NCBI GenBank assembly: GCA_965651905.1
Contig: CBFGUG010000007.1
Span: 98,761 to 162,760 of the forward strand
Length of the DNA: 64,000 bases
Direction: 5' to 3'
Source of the DNA: SZUA-265 sp965651905
GTDB lineage: Bacteria > Myxococcota_A > Polyangia > Polyangiales > Polyangiaceae
Below the pieces are notes generated by a model. The model was not told the origin of the DNA. It made no database searches and saw nothing but the letters and a program-made list of their open reading frames with translations. Below are positions 8,580 to 17,226 of the stretch, one piece after another. The translations under genes were made by a program, and so were the position numbers. The stretch's first letter is position 1, and the number at the start of each line of letters is the position of its first letter.

Positions 8580-10415
8580 TCAGAACGACTGAACGCCACC
8601 CGTTCGACCCAGTACGATCGCGATTTCGGTGCGGTCAGGAAAGAGCACACCGGGTAGGAGCATCTGTGCGCCAGAGAAGACGTGGTTTCGACCACTCATG
8701 ACGGGAACGATGTAACGACTGCCCGAGTCGAAGCCCGGCGTGTCTACGCACGGTAATTGCAACTTGCCATCGATGGACTCGCCGTATTCGTGGGTGCCCG
8801 TCAGGTGTACTTCGAGGCCGTCGTCATGGCGGACGTTGTCGATGACTTCGATGCGCCACCACGCTTGGTAGGCAGAAAGCGCCTGCATCGGGCTGAGCGG
8901 CGCCGACCAATAGCCTGGTGGGATTTCCCCGGGCCAGTCTGGCCAGGATGCGTCCCCATCGACCAAGCGGGTCAAAGGTGAACTACTGGCGATCCACTGC
9001 TCGACCGCAGCGATATTTTCCGCGGTGGCCGTGACGCCGTGCTCGAGTTCCGAAACGGGTTCGCTGTTGCGCGACGAGCGTTCGGTACAGTTCCAAGCGC
9101 TCGCGTCCGCAGCTTCGAGGGCGCTAGAATAAGCGCCCAACACACGTGAGCCGCAGTGTTCGAAATCGAGTTCGTAGGTATGGCCGCCCGTCGTCAGCAT
9201 TTCGATGGCCTCACCGCGCAACGTGCGCAGCACTCGCTCGGCGAGGTAGTCGGCGCCCGTACCCGAGCTGATGCCGCGCGCTTGGCCCGCGAGCTCCGTC
9301 ACGAACGCGGCTGGAGCCGCGTGATACGCGTAGGACATTCGGTAACCTTTCGCCCACGGTCGCAGTTGATTGATGATTTCCCAGGGTTGAAACGGTTGTA
9401 GTTCACCCCTGTCTTGGGCTGCGAGCTTCTCCGTTATCTCGCCGAGTCCTGGGTCGGCAGGACGCAAATCCGTAAACGTCGTCAGCGGACCGCGATAGCT
9501 CGAGAGCACGTAGAGCTCATCTCCCAGGGGCGGAGCGACGTCGAGTTCGTCGTCGCCGTACCTGAGCGCAACCACGTCGGGGATCTCGCCGCGCAGTCGC
9601 TCGACGACGTGCAGCAGGCGAACCCCCTCCTCGTCTTCACTCACCCGCACCACGGCCACGTGGTTCGCCAGTCGCGGCAAGTAACCGAGCCACTCTCGAT
9701 GGTCAGCTGCATGTCGCGCCTCCACGATGGCGGTGGTGGTGCCCAGCGCAGGCCAGCCCAACTCCGGATCCAAGCGCACTCGGGGCGTGTCCACGCCGAC
9801 GAGCACCTCCGCGCCGGCACCAAACTGGGCAAGAGTGTCCTCCCCCACCAGCAGCGCGACGTGTTGTCCCTGCAGCGTGTACCAACCATGAGCGACACGA
9901 GTGATCTCGAACTCCACCCACGCCGACCCCTCGCGAGCGGCTTGTCCCAACACCTCCCCCAGCGTTCCCTCGAACACGCTCTCGGCTTCACTCAGACCAA
10001 CCTGCTCAGCCAACACCCGAGCTTCCTCGCGTCCATCGCGCCCCCACGCTGCGCACAGCTCGTCGCGGCTGACAGGTGAACGCTCCAAGAGTGCTGCCTC
10101 CTCGCTGATGTCGTCAGGATCGTCCACCTCGTCCGTGGGTTGCTCGTCGCTCTCGCTGGGCGACGGATCACTCGTTGACGACTCGGCGGCAGGCTGTACG
10201 TCGGGCTCCCCAGCGTCCCCTGACGTCGCGGTTGCGGCGTCCAAGCGAGGAGTCTCGAGCGACCGTGCGCCCGAGTCTCGCGCTGCCCCATGGTCGCCCG
10301 AGCGCCCAGCCGCTGCGTCCCCATGACGAGACATCGATGTCTCCACTTCGGTCGTCCCAGTACACCCAGCGACAATCAGCAGAACTATGAACCACACGCA
10401 CTCGGCGTCGGACAT
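8580..10415 (-). CDS. Large lipoprotein of unknown function
   Basis: A 611-residue protein with signal peptide 'FIVLLIVAGC' (lipobox at about residue 18). A low-complexity Asp/Ser/Glu/Pro-rich linker follows to about residue 110 ('DEQPTDEVDDPDD'), then a globular domain of about 490 residues with mixed beta content and no motif I can name. It contains scattered Cys ('DFEHCGSRV', 'WNCTERS', 'LPCVDTPG') that may form disulphides. The linker is the same style as those in the GH16, Kelch and C-type-lectin lipoproteins of this window, consistent with display on the outer surface. Confidence 0.65.
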   Translation of the reverse strand: MSDAECVWFIVLLIVAGCTGTTEVETSMSRHGDAAAGRSGDHGAARDSGARSLETPRLDAATATSGDAGEPDVQPAAESSTSDPSPSESDEQPTDEVDDPDDISEEAALLERSPVSRDELCAAWGRDGREEARVLAEQVGLSEAESVFEGTLGEVLGQAAREGSAWVEFEITRVAHGWYTLQGQHVALLVGEDTLAQFGAGAEVLVGVDTPRVRLDPELGWPALGTTTAIVEARHAADHREWLGYLPRLANHVAVVRVSEDEEGVRLLHVVERLRGEIPDVVALRYGDDELDVAPPLGDELYVLSSYRGPLTTFTDLRPADPGLGEITEKLAAQDRGELQPFQPWEIINQLRPWAKGYRMSYAYHAAPAAFVTELAGQARGISSGTGADYLAERVLRTLRGEAIEMLTTGGHTYELDFEHCGSRVLGAYSSALEAADASAWNCTERSSRNSEPVSELEHGVTATAENIAAVEQWIASSSPLTRLVDGDASWPDWPGEIPPGYWSAPLSPMQALSAYQAWWRIEVIDNVRHDDGLEVHLTGTHEYGESIDGKLQLPCVDTPGFDSGSRYIVPVMSGRNHVFSGAQMLLPGVLFPDRTEIAIVLGRTGGVQSF

Positions 10416-10861
10416 ACGGGGCCGGCCCTCACGTCTCGACGAGGAGTGACGCGCGTGGCGCCTGATACTCTGTTTAGCACGGAAAACGATAGGGGTCTGG
10501 CGAGTATCGGCTTCTCAGGCCAGCACGACAAGTGGGGCGTGCAAGAGGCGATCGATCGCTTCGACACGCCGTGGCGACGCGAACCAATCTGGCACGTCCA
10601 AACACGTCAGATCACGGCGTTCTGGACGGCGCAGCGGCACTTGCTAAGTCGTCTACGTACGACTATCGCCACGGAGCGGCTTCGGCTGTCGGGGGGTGGC
10701 ACAGTGGTCCGCCGCAAGTCGCCGGGCGGCTCATACAGAACGTACGTTAACCCCAAAACCAACGCGACAAAGAGCAGCGACTCGCGCAGGAGTGCGCCTG
10801 GCGGGGGTTCCGCAACGGCGGCTGCGCAGCGGGCGGAACGCGCGGACGTTTGCCACGCGTT
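10416..10861. other. Intergenic region without supportable gene
   Basis: Open frames cross this 446-base stretch on the plus strand, but they have Arg/Ser-rich random composition, no ribosome binding site and run through neighbouring genes antisense. I see no clear palindromes or repeats. It should contain the promoter of the 8580-10415 gene. Confidence 0.4.
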
Positions 10862-11431
10862 CTACAACATGGAGAAGCGTATCGACTTGGTCGTGTACCC
10901 ACTGCCGGCGTCTCCCGCCGTGTTGTATAGTCGAGCTGAGACCGCAAAGTGATAGTCATTGCCATCGGGCATTGCAAACTCCACTTCGGGGTGAACCGCT
11001 ATCCCACAGGAAGAACCATTCCAATTCCCCCAACTGCTCTTTGAACCAAGGTAGGTCCAGGAGCCGCCCCCGTTATTTCGCCAGAGATAAACCATGATGC
11101 GGGACTTTTCGCAGTTTGACGACGTGAGCGTGAAGTTCGGACCTATGCGAAGTCGGTAGGCGAACCCGCCAACGAACTGTAATTCATAGTCATTGATGTC
11201 GACGAAGTACCCGTCGTTGCAGCTTCCACTGCCGTATGAGCTGGGGGTCGTAAAACCCGGCGCCCAAGTCTCGTCCACTGTGACATTCGGGGCTGCATCG
11301 CGACATGCGTTGCTGCTGTTGAGGGCCTGCTCCAACTGCTCGAACTCTTCGTCCAGTGGCTCTTCCGCGGCGCCACACCCCATCGAAACTGACGCCGTCA
11401 GTAGGGCAACCATTAGGTTGACGTTCCTCAT
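10862..11431 (-). CDS. Small secreted lipoprotein, Cys-containing beta-type domain
   Basis: The start at 11431 is fixed by a strong ribosome binding site (AAGGAGAG, 11435-11443) and yields a signal peptide 'LLTASVSMGC' with lipobox SMGC, 189 residues in total. The mature protein is Gly/Ser/Asn/Trp-rich ('WRNNGGGSWTYLGSKSSWGN') with four Cys, the look of a small extracellular beta-sandwich or carbohydrate-binding fold, but I cannot assign a family. It has noticeably more Asn and Thr and lower GC than its neighbours, which could mean recent acquisition. Confidence 0.75.
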   Translation of the reverse strand: MRNVNLMVALLTASVSMGCGAAEEPLDEEFEQLEQALNSSNACRDAAPNVTVDETWAPGFTTPSSYGSGSCNDGYFVDINDYELQFVGGFAYRLRIGPNFTLTSSNCEKSRIMVYLWRNNGGGSWTYLGSKSSWGNWNGSSCGIAVHPEVEFAMPDGNDYHFAVSARLYNTAGDAGSGYTTKSIRFSML

Positions 11432-11513
11432 GTTTCTCTCCTTGTATGTTGTCGGAGGAACTGAGCGCTGTAGTTCCGCGTGCACGTGCCCCCCGAACGT
11501 GTTGAGCAGTCAA

Positions 11514-12140
11514 TTAGCGAACCAACAATCGAGTGTCAATTATAAAATTGGTCATAGTATAGGGGGGCAAAACGCCTCGCGGAGCCGGAAGCTCCTCGGC
11601 CTGTTTGTGGTTTTCAGTTGCCGACTGGGGGGATAAGCGACCTAGTTCTACTGCCAGAAATTCTGCTGGAGCGACGTACGCAGGTCCCGGCTTTTGCCTG
11701 TGTTTTGGCTGCGTTACGGTGCTCACGTACAGCAGTACGCTCCGCTCCGTTACTCGCCGAAAACTGCGGCAGAACCGGGCATTGCGCACGGGCGTTCTAA
11801 CGTCTCTGGCAGTAGTGCTAGGGGTCTTCGGCGCGTTGTCTGGCCTTGTCCAGGCTTCTTCCGGGACTACCGCAGCGTGCGCGGCCGCAGCCTTCGGCGC
11901 GCCCCGACGTTTGGCCTTGGCGACACTCTGCGGCGCTACGGCGGGAGCGGATCCGTGCTCTTGCGCTTCCTCCAGTTCCAACGGAGGCGCTTACTCGATC
12001 GGAACGACGACTGCGTCCGGCGTTTCGCTGGCGCGCGTTCGTCGCTTCGTCGCTGACCTGGACGGTGATGCTTCGCGGGCTGGGCTAGGTCGCAAGAGCA
12101 ACAGGCTAGCGCCGATCACGAGGAGGGCCAGCGCCGCCAT
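11514..12140 (-). pseudogene. Possible membrane-anchored protein interrupted by an in-frame stop
   Basis: From ATG 12140 the minus strand encodes 'MAALALLVIGASLLLLRPSP' (one membrane helix) and a short basic linker, then TAA at 11991-11993. The same frame continues open for a further 159 codons to 11514 with an Ala/Pro/Arg-rich sequence and 'FCRSFRRVTERS'. It could be a 49-residue membrane protein on its own, a gene broken by a stop, or chance. No family is recognised and no strong ribosome binding site is seen. The surrounding 900-base gap (11432-12339) has no better gene. A perfect hairpin AGCTGT-ctaaat-ACAGCT lies at 12176-12193. Confidence 0.25.
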
Positions 12141-12339
12141 CGTAAGCTCGCGTCGCGTAACCTGCTAGAATGATTAGCTGTCTAAATACAGCTAGCCAAC
12201 GGCAGGCGCCACTGAACCTGCCGCTCGGCCTCCCCCGAGCAGTTCGAACGACGGGTCATGGAAGTAGGCTCTCCGGACCCTGCCGTTGGGGGCCCGCCAA
12301 GGCTAGCGCCTAGTGGACTGCCAGGACTACTGGATCCAA

Positions 12340-12933
12340 ATGGAACGATGGCCCCCCACCTCTTTGGCGCTCTTCACGATAGCCACCCTGGCGTGTTCGT
12401 GCGATTCAGCTGAGCGCGACGTCCCCGAGCGGACGTCGCGCTCGACGCCTGTTTCGACCGAGACTGCAGTGACCCGTGATCCGGCGAAACCCGTGGCCAG
12501 CGTGAGCGCGCTAGAGCAACGCACGGCAGCTCTGGAAGAAGCCGCCACACTCGACGCAAAGTTGAACATCGGTAGCTCCTGCGAGGTGCGGCCGAGCCAC
12601 CCGTGGACGCTTCGTATCCTGCCGACTAATCGGCGCAAGGAAACACTTCAACGGATCCTCAGCGCGTTCGGCGAGCAAGCTGCCTGGTGCCGCGACGACG
12701 GTTGGCTCGAACTCACGTCGACCACCGCCAAGTTGCGCGAACTCTACGGAACCGAGGTCGGTTTTCGATGCGTCGAAGGTATGGGTAACTCGTCGGACTC
12801 AGCTGCCTTCTTTCTCGATCTGAAGTCCAGCTCGCCGCCTGCGTCGCTTCGTCGTTGGATTCGGAAGACCGTGGCCAACGACGACCCCAAGGCGGCGCTA
12901 GTCGAGGTCGGCGGAAAGCCGTGCGAGCGCTGA
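12340..12933 (+). CDS. Putative secreted/lipoprotein of unknown function
   Basis: The ATG at 12340 gives a 197-residue protein with signal-like N-terminus 'SLALFTIATLACSCDSAE'; a GTG at 12313 is a less likely start. The mature part has a Thr/Ser/Pro linker and then a domain with three Cys ('GSSCEVRPSHPW', 'AAWCRDDGW', 'GFRCVEG'), ending 'GGKPCER'. I do not recognise the family. Codon use is typical of the genome. Confidence 0.55.
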   Translation: MERWPPTSLALFTIATLACSCDSAERDVPERTSRSTPVSTETAVTRDPAKPVASVSALEQRTAALEEAATLDAKLNIGSSCEVRPSHPWTLRILPTNRRKETLQRILSAFGEQAAWCRDDGWLELTSTTAKLRELYGTEVGFRCVEGMGNSSDSAAFFLDLKSSSPPASLRRWIRKTVANDDPKAALVEVGGKPCER

Positions 12934-12943
12934 CGAGGAGCTC

Positions 12944-13367
12944 GTGCCTGACGAAACAACGAGGAGTGATGGGAACGCGCCAGCGTCAACGAACCTCGAC
13001 GAGCAGTGGTCTCCACGTGAACTGGTGCTCGGTGAACAGCCCGGCGTAGCGCCGCAGTACAGATCATCGGACGACGGATCGACGCATCTTCCCTCTGTCT
13101 CCGTCGAGCTGCGCTCGCCCGCGTCGTCAGGGGCGTCCGTCTCGTAGCGACGCTCAACCAAGCGAAGCGCTCGAAGACCCATCACCGCAGGACGCAAGCG
13201 GTACCAGCTGCAGCGTTGTGTCCGCGCGACGGCAGCCGTCTCGGCCCGATTTCACGTTGGCGGCGTTACTCGCACTCGCCGTCTGCGGACACCGTGCGAG
13301 GCGACGGGAGGTCCGTCACTCACGTCGCCGTCCAAACGCCAGTGCCGGGCCCTGCCGTCCTAGCTAG
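12944..13367 (+). pseudogene. Frameshifted gene remnant ending in a MYXO-CTERM sorting signal
   Basis: A frame starting GTG 12944 runs to a stop at 13145-13147 as a Ser/Asp/Glu-rich linker sequence. One frame over, from about 13150 to TAG 13365-13367, the sequence reads an acidic linker, then 'SGTSCSVVSARR', then the hydrophobic stretch 'FTLAALLALAVCGHRARRR'. Cys, a spacer, one membrane helix and an Arg cluster is the pattern of the MYXO-CTERM tail that sorts proteins to the myxobacterial surface. This tail frame has no start codon after its upstream stop at 13047. The simplest reading is one gene with an indel near 13140, or a decayed fragment. No signal peptide is visible at its 5' end, so the true N-terminus is missing or lies in another frame. 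Confidence 0.5.
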
Positions 13368-13411
13368 CCGACCCGCAGGCTGAAGGCGACATCGATCTGA
13401 CTCATCGTCAG

Positions 13412-13762
13412 CTATTCCAACGAGGACTGCGCGCGAAGCCGGCGCAAGGCTGACTTGCCGAGCAACATCTCGAGCAGCCCGCCGATCGTTCGCTCGCTTT
13501 CCAGCGGATGGCGCAGCCGCGCGGAAAGCTCAATTTGGTAGCGGTTGCGGCGCCCTTCCCGCGTGCGATGCACGACGCCGGCCTCTTCGAGTTCGCTGAC
13601 GATTCTGTGCACCGCGCGCTCAGTGATGCCCACTTGCTCGGCCACGTCCCGCAATCGAGTTCCTGAATCTCTCGCGAGGCAAACGAGCACGTGCGCGTGA
13701 TTGCTCAAGAACGTCCACGATCCGGACGCCTTGCCGAGAATGCTGGCATTGGCGGAATTCAC
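13412..13762 (-). CDS. Winged helix-turn-helix transcriptional regulator
   Basis: A 116-residue protein with a MarR/ArsR-like winged HTH over most of its length. The recognition region is 'LRDVAEQVGITERAVHRIVSELEEAG' (given here as the span about residues 38-63) followed by the wing 'VVHRTREGRRNRYQI'. The start is GTG 13762, backed by AAGGAGAT at 13768-13775. It is divergent from the ABC-HlyD-TolC operon, 69 bases away, with a perfect 20-bp palindrome between them, so it probably controls that operon and itself. No ligand domain is visible beyond the DNA-binding fold. Confidence 0.82.
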   Translation of the reverse strand: MNSANASILGKASGSWTFLSNHAHVLVCLARDSGTRLRDVAEQVGITERAVHRIVSELEEAGVVHRTREGRRNRYQIELSARLRHPLESERTIGGLLEMLLGKSALRRLRAQSSLE

Positions 13763-13796
13763 ACGCGATCTCCTTGCATCTCAATAGCACCGCATT

Positions 13797-13816
13797 ACAT
13801 GAATCACAATTCATGT
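13797..13816. promoter_or_regulatory. Likely operator between regulator and secretion operon
   Basis: ACATGAAT-CACA-ATTCATGT is a perfect inverted repeat with 8-bp arms, in the 69-base gap between the divergent regulator and transporter starts. A further half-site (TTCATGAT) lies at 13825-13832 over the transporter start. The position and symmetry suit a dimeric winged-HTH repressor. Confidence 0.6.
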
Positions 13817-13831
13817 TTATGGGTTCATGAT

Positions 13832-15913
13832 ATGAGTAGCAAGGCCGCACGAGTCAATCCGAAATCTGACCAACCGACGGAGACTGGCACGCTGGTCCGA
13901 GCCGTGGGGGTCGCCCTGGGCCTCTTGGAGCGTACGGGAGACTTCGACGTGCGTCGCCTCCTCGCCGAGGGCGAGATTCGTCCGGAATCGCTCCTTCGTG
14001 AACTCACCCGCTCGAGCGACGTCATCGCGCGAAAGCGGCGTGTGCCCCTGGAGCAACTCATCGAGGCAGCCGCGACCAACGGCGTCGTGTTGGCCCAGGT
14101 GCCCGCTGGCTGGTTGGTTCTGCACGGGCGCCGCGGCAAGTGGGTCACCGCCTCGGGGGAGCGCTCCATCGGTTTGACCCCAAAGCGCCTACGCAGCGTC
14201 GGAGTGGCGGACGAACAAGACGTCGTGCTGCTCGAGCCCCGCCTGGGGCTCGAGTCCCTTCGTCGTGAGGACGGGCAAAAGAGTCCGTGGGGTCGCCTCC
14301 GCAGTCTGCTGCGTTTGGAGGCCGCCGAAGTGCGCGCCATCATCGCCTACGGCATCGTGCTAGGCGGACTGTCGCTAGCCGTCCCGATCGCCGTCCAGGT
14401 GCTCGTCAACACCATCGCGCTGGGTTCGCTGCTGCAACCGCTCGTCGTGCTCTCGGTGTTGCTGTTCGGTACGTTGCTCCTCGCCGGCTCGCTGCAGCTG
14501 TTGCAGTGGTACGCAACCGAAGTCGTGCAGCGCAAGTTGTTCGTCCGCGTCGCAGAGGACTTCGCGCGCCGCTTACCAACCGTTCGCTATTCGGTGCACG
14601 AAACGCGTGATGTACGGGAAGCGGTCAATCGCTTTTTCGAAGCAGCAAGCCTCCAGAAATCCGTAGGGACACTCCTGCTGGATGGGCTCGCATTGGCGTT
14701 GATGACGCTGACGGGAATGCTGCTTCTAGCCTTTTATCATCCCGCACTTCTGGCGTTTTCGCTGGTTCTGTCGCTGGGTTTGGCGCTCGTGATCCTCCTC
14801 GGATACGGGTCTGTCAGAACCGCTGTCGAGGAGAGCAAAGCCAAGTACGAACTGGCGGCCTGGCTCGAGAACGTCGCCGCGCGTCCGACGCTGTTCCATC
14901 GCCGCGAGGCCGCCACCCTCGCGACGATCACCGCCGACAAGCTCACCCGCGACTATCTCGAGCAGCGGCGCAAACACTACGCTCGGGTGCTCCGTCAGTT
15001 GAGCGCTGGTCTCGGCATCCAAATCGTGGCGATGGTCGCGCTGCTCGGTCTCGGTGGCGCTTTGGTGATCGAAGGTGAACTGACCCTGGGTCAGTTGGTT
15101 GCCGCGGAACTGGTCGTCGGTCGCGTGGCGAGTGGGTTCGCCAAACTCGGAAAGCACTTCGAGAGGTTCTACGATCTGATGGCCAGCCTCGACAAACTCG
15201 GTGGCGTCCTAGATCTAGCCACGGACCCACCGCCGCTACCGCCTGCGTTCGAGCGCCCGAGAGTAGTGCTCGATCAAGTCGTCGTCGGCGCGCGCGATGT
15301 ACCGTGCCAGGCTCTGACCACCACCTGCATTCCGGGTCGGCACGTCTGGGTCAGCGGCGGTGACGCCGGGCAACGCGATGAGTTGTTTGAGGTGATCGCC
15401 GGACTCCGGCCTCCCTCGAGCGGAAGCATCGAACTGTTCGACACCTCGAGCGAGGCGCGCACGACGAGTCAGAACGAGCTGAAGGCGCACTCGCTGTTGT
15501 TGCGGGCTGGCGAAATCGTCGACGGCACGGTCGCCGACAACCTACGTTTGTTGTGCCCGACGGCGACAGAGAGTGAGTTGAGAAGCGCGCTGGCGGCGGT
15601 GGGCTTGTCGCGCACCGTGGATAGATTGCCCCGAGGCCTCGATACGCCGTTGTTGATGTCGGGAGCACCACTGACACGCCAGCAAGCCGCACGGCTTTGC
15701 CTGGCTCGCTTGCACCTGGTTCGGCCAACCGTGGTGGCACTCGACGACATCATCGACGACGCAGACTTCGACCGAACTGAAAAAGAACGGGTCTTGAATT
15801 GGGTGCTCAGTGACGACGCGCCGTGGACGGCATTGGTCACGAGCGGAGACAGCGCCGTGCGACAGCGCTGCGGCGCAGAGCTTTCATTGTACGGAAAGGA
15901 GGTCGCCGCGTGA
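13832..15913 (+). CDS. ABC exporter-like protein with degenerate nucleotide-binding domain
   Basis: A 693-residue protein laid out like type I secretion exporters: an N-terminal soluble region (1-165), a membrane domain beginning 'IVLGGLSLAVPIAVQVLVN', and a C-terminal ABC domain. The ATPase motifs are eroded. The Walker A position reads 'VSGGDAGQRDELF' (about 505-517) without the GK[S/T], the Q-loop Gln is Leu, the signature is 'MSGAPLTRQQ', the Walker B end is 'VVALDDIIDD' with Asp in place of the catalytic Glu, and the switch His is absent in 'LVTSGDSAVR' (about 668). The frame is intact with normal codon use, so this is not random decay. The ATG at 13832 is the most likely start; an in-frame ATG at 13799 lies inside the operator. 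It heads a GTGA-coupled operon with HlyD and TolC homologues. Confidence 0.85.
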   Translation: MSSKAARVNPKSDQPTETGTLVRAVGVALGLLERTGDFDVRRLLAEGEIRPESLLRELTRSSDVIARKRRVPLEQLIEAAATNGVVLAQVPAGWLVLHGRRGKWVTASGERSIGLTPKRLRSVGVADEQDVVLLEPRLGLESLRREDGQKSPWGRLRSLLRLEAAEVRAIIAYGIVLGGLSLAVPIAVQVLVNTIALGSLLQPLVVLSVLLFGTLLLAGSLQLLQWYATEVVQRKLFVRVAEDFARRLPTVRYSVHETRDVREAVNRFFEAASLQKSVGTLLLDGLALALMTLTGMLLLAFYHPALLAFSLVLSLGLALVILLGYGSVRTAVEESKAKYELAAWLENVAARPTLFHRREAATLATITADKLTRDYLEQRRKHYARVLRQLSAGLGIQIVAMVALLGLGGALVIEGELTLGQLVAAELVVGRVASGFAKLGKHFERFYDLMASLDKLGGVLDLATDPPPLPPAFERPRVVLDQVVVGARDVPCQALTTTCIPGRHVWVSGGDAGQRDELFEVIAGLRPPSSGSIELFDTSSEARTTSQNELKAHSLLLRAGEIVDGTVADNLRLLCPTATESELRSALAAVGLSRTVDRLPRGLDTPLLMSGAPLTRQQAARLCLARLHLVRPTVVALDDIIDDADFDRTEKERVLNWVLSDDAPWTALVTSGDSAVRQRCGAELSLYGKEVAA

Positions 15914-17226
15914 CGATGAGCGGAGTCGAAATACCGACCAGCGCACTCGGTTCAGTTGGGCGCTTTCGGGCTGTACGGGCGCTGGCCTGGCTGTTGATGT
16001 TGAGCCTCGTCGCTGCACCGTTCGTGCTGGTATTCACCCCTTGGCAGCAGTCTGTGCACGGAGCTGGGCGCGTCATCGCCTATGCCCCGCTGGAGCGTCG
16101 CCAAGCCGTCGAGGCTCCCATCGAAGGCCGAGTGGTGCACTGGTACGTGCAGGAAGGGGATACGGTCGCCGCCGGGGACCCGATCGCCGACCTGGCGGAC
16201 AACGATCCAGACATCTTGGATCGGATGCGCCGCGAGCGAGACGCAGCTCGCGCCCAAGTCGACGCCATCGCGCTCTCGATCAGCCTGACGGAAGCTCGCA
16301 TCGCGTCGTTGCGAGCCGCTCGCGAAGCTGCTGTCGTCAACGCCGAACAGCGTGTACTCAAAGCCAGCAGTGCCATCGATGCAGCGGAGAGAGCCGTGGA
16401 CGCCGCAGAGGCGACGCTGACGACTGCCGAACTCAACCTGGACCGTCAGCGCAGCTTGCACGAAAAAGGGCTCAACTCCGAGCGGGAGTATGAGCTCTCG
16501 CTTCTGGAGGCCGAACGCGCCCGTACGGAACTCGACCGAGCTCGCGCGTCTCTGACGATGGCCGAAGCCGAGGTTCGAGCATTGAGCGCATCACGTGGCA
16601 ACGTCGCGTCGACGAACGACGCCGACATCGAGTCGACGCGCGCCACCCTCGAAAAACTCAAAGGTGACCAGGCCAAAGCGGTCACGGAGTTGACGCAGGT
16701 GGAAGTCAAGCTGGCGAGGCAGGAACAAATGCAAGTGGTCGCCCCACGTGCGGGAGTGATCTTGCGCTTGCTCGCCAAACAAGGGTCGGAAATGGTCAAG
16801 TCTGGCGACCCGTTGGTGCAACTGGTCCCCAACGCGCGAGCGCGCGCGGTCGAACTGTACGTCGGTGGCAACGACACACCATTGATCGAAAGCGGGCGCG
16901 AAGTCCGGATTCAGTTCGAAGGCTGGCCAGCGGTGCAGTTCGTCGGCTGGCCTTCTGCAGCGGTTGGCACCTTCGGCGGACAGGTCGCTTTCGTCGACGC
17001 TCACGGCGACTTGGACGGCCGCTTCCGAGTGGTGGTACTACCCAACGAAGGTGAACACTGGCCGGATGAGCGCTACCTACGCCAAGGAGTGAGAGCCAAC
17101 GGCTGGATACTGCTCGACGAAGTGAGCATCGGGTTCGAACTGTGGCGCCAATTCAACGGGTTCCCCCCCGCCCTGATGTCTCAACAAAAGGAAGACGCCG
17201 CCCATGCCGACGAGGTCGCCAAGTGA
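15910..17226 (+). CDS. HlyD-family periplasmic adaptor (membrane fusion protein)
   Basis: 438 residues from GTG 15910, which overlaps the preceding stop as GTGA and follows AAGGAGG at 15896-15902. The order is one N-terminal membrane helix (about 20-43), a lipoyl-like half 'RRQAVEAPIEGRVVHWYVQE', a long coiled coil (about 90-265), the returning lipoyl half 'MQVVAPRAGVILRLLAKQG' and a C-terminal beta-barrel. This protein would bridge the inner-membrane ABC partner and the TolC-like outer-membrane channel. Length and order match HlyD adaptors of tripartite exporters. Confidence 0.92.
   Translation: MTMSGVEIPTSALGSVGRFRAVRALAWLLMLSLVAAPFVLVFTPWQQSVHGAGRVIAYAPLERRQAVEAPIEGRVVHWYVQEGDTVAAGDPIADLADNDPDILDRMRRERDAARAQVDAIALSISLTEARIASLRAAREAAVVNAEQRVLKASSAIDAAERAVDAAEATLTTAELNLDRQRSLHEKGLNSEREYELSLLEAERARTELDRARASLTMAEAEVRALSASRGNVASTNDADIESTRATLEKLKGDQAKAVTELTQVEVKLARQEQMQVVAPRAGVILRLLAKQGSEMVKSGDPLVQLVPNARARAVELYVGGNDTPLIESGREVRIQFEGWPAVQFVGWPSAAVGTFGGQVAFVDAHGDLDGRFRVVVLPNEGEHWPDERYLRQGVRANGWILLDEVSIGFELWRQFNGFPPALMSQQKEDAAHADEVAK

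Noticed and set aside
11514..12200. Insertion-sequence remnant
   Set aside because: There is no DDE or HTH motif and no matching terminal inverted repeats that I can find; one short hairpin at 12176-12193 is not enough.
12340..13367. A secreted substrate for the adjacent exporter operon
   Set aside because: The proteins have a Sec-type signal or a MYXO-CTERM tail, not a C-terminal type I signal or RTX repeats, and they are in a separate transcription unit.
13832..15913. Frameshifted or decayed ABC gene
   Set aside because: The frame is intact over 693 codons with normal codon use and is coupled to intact partners; the ATPase motif changes are substitutions, not a shift.
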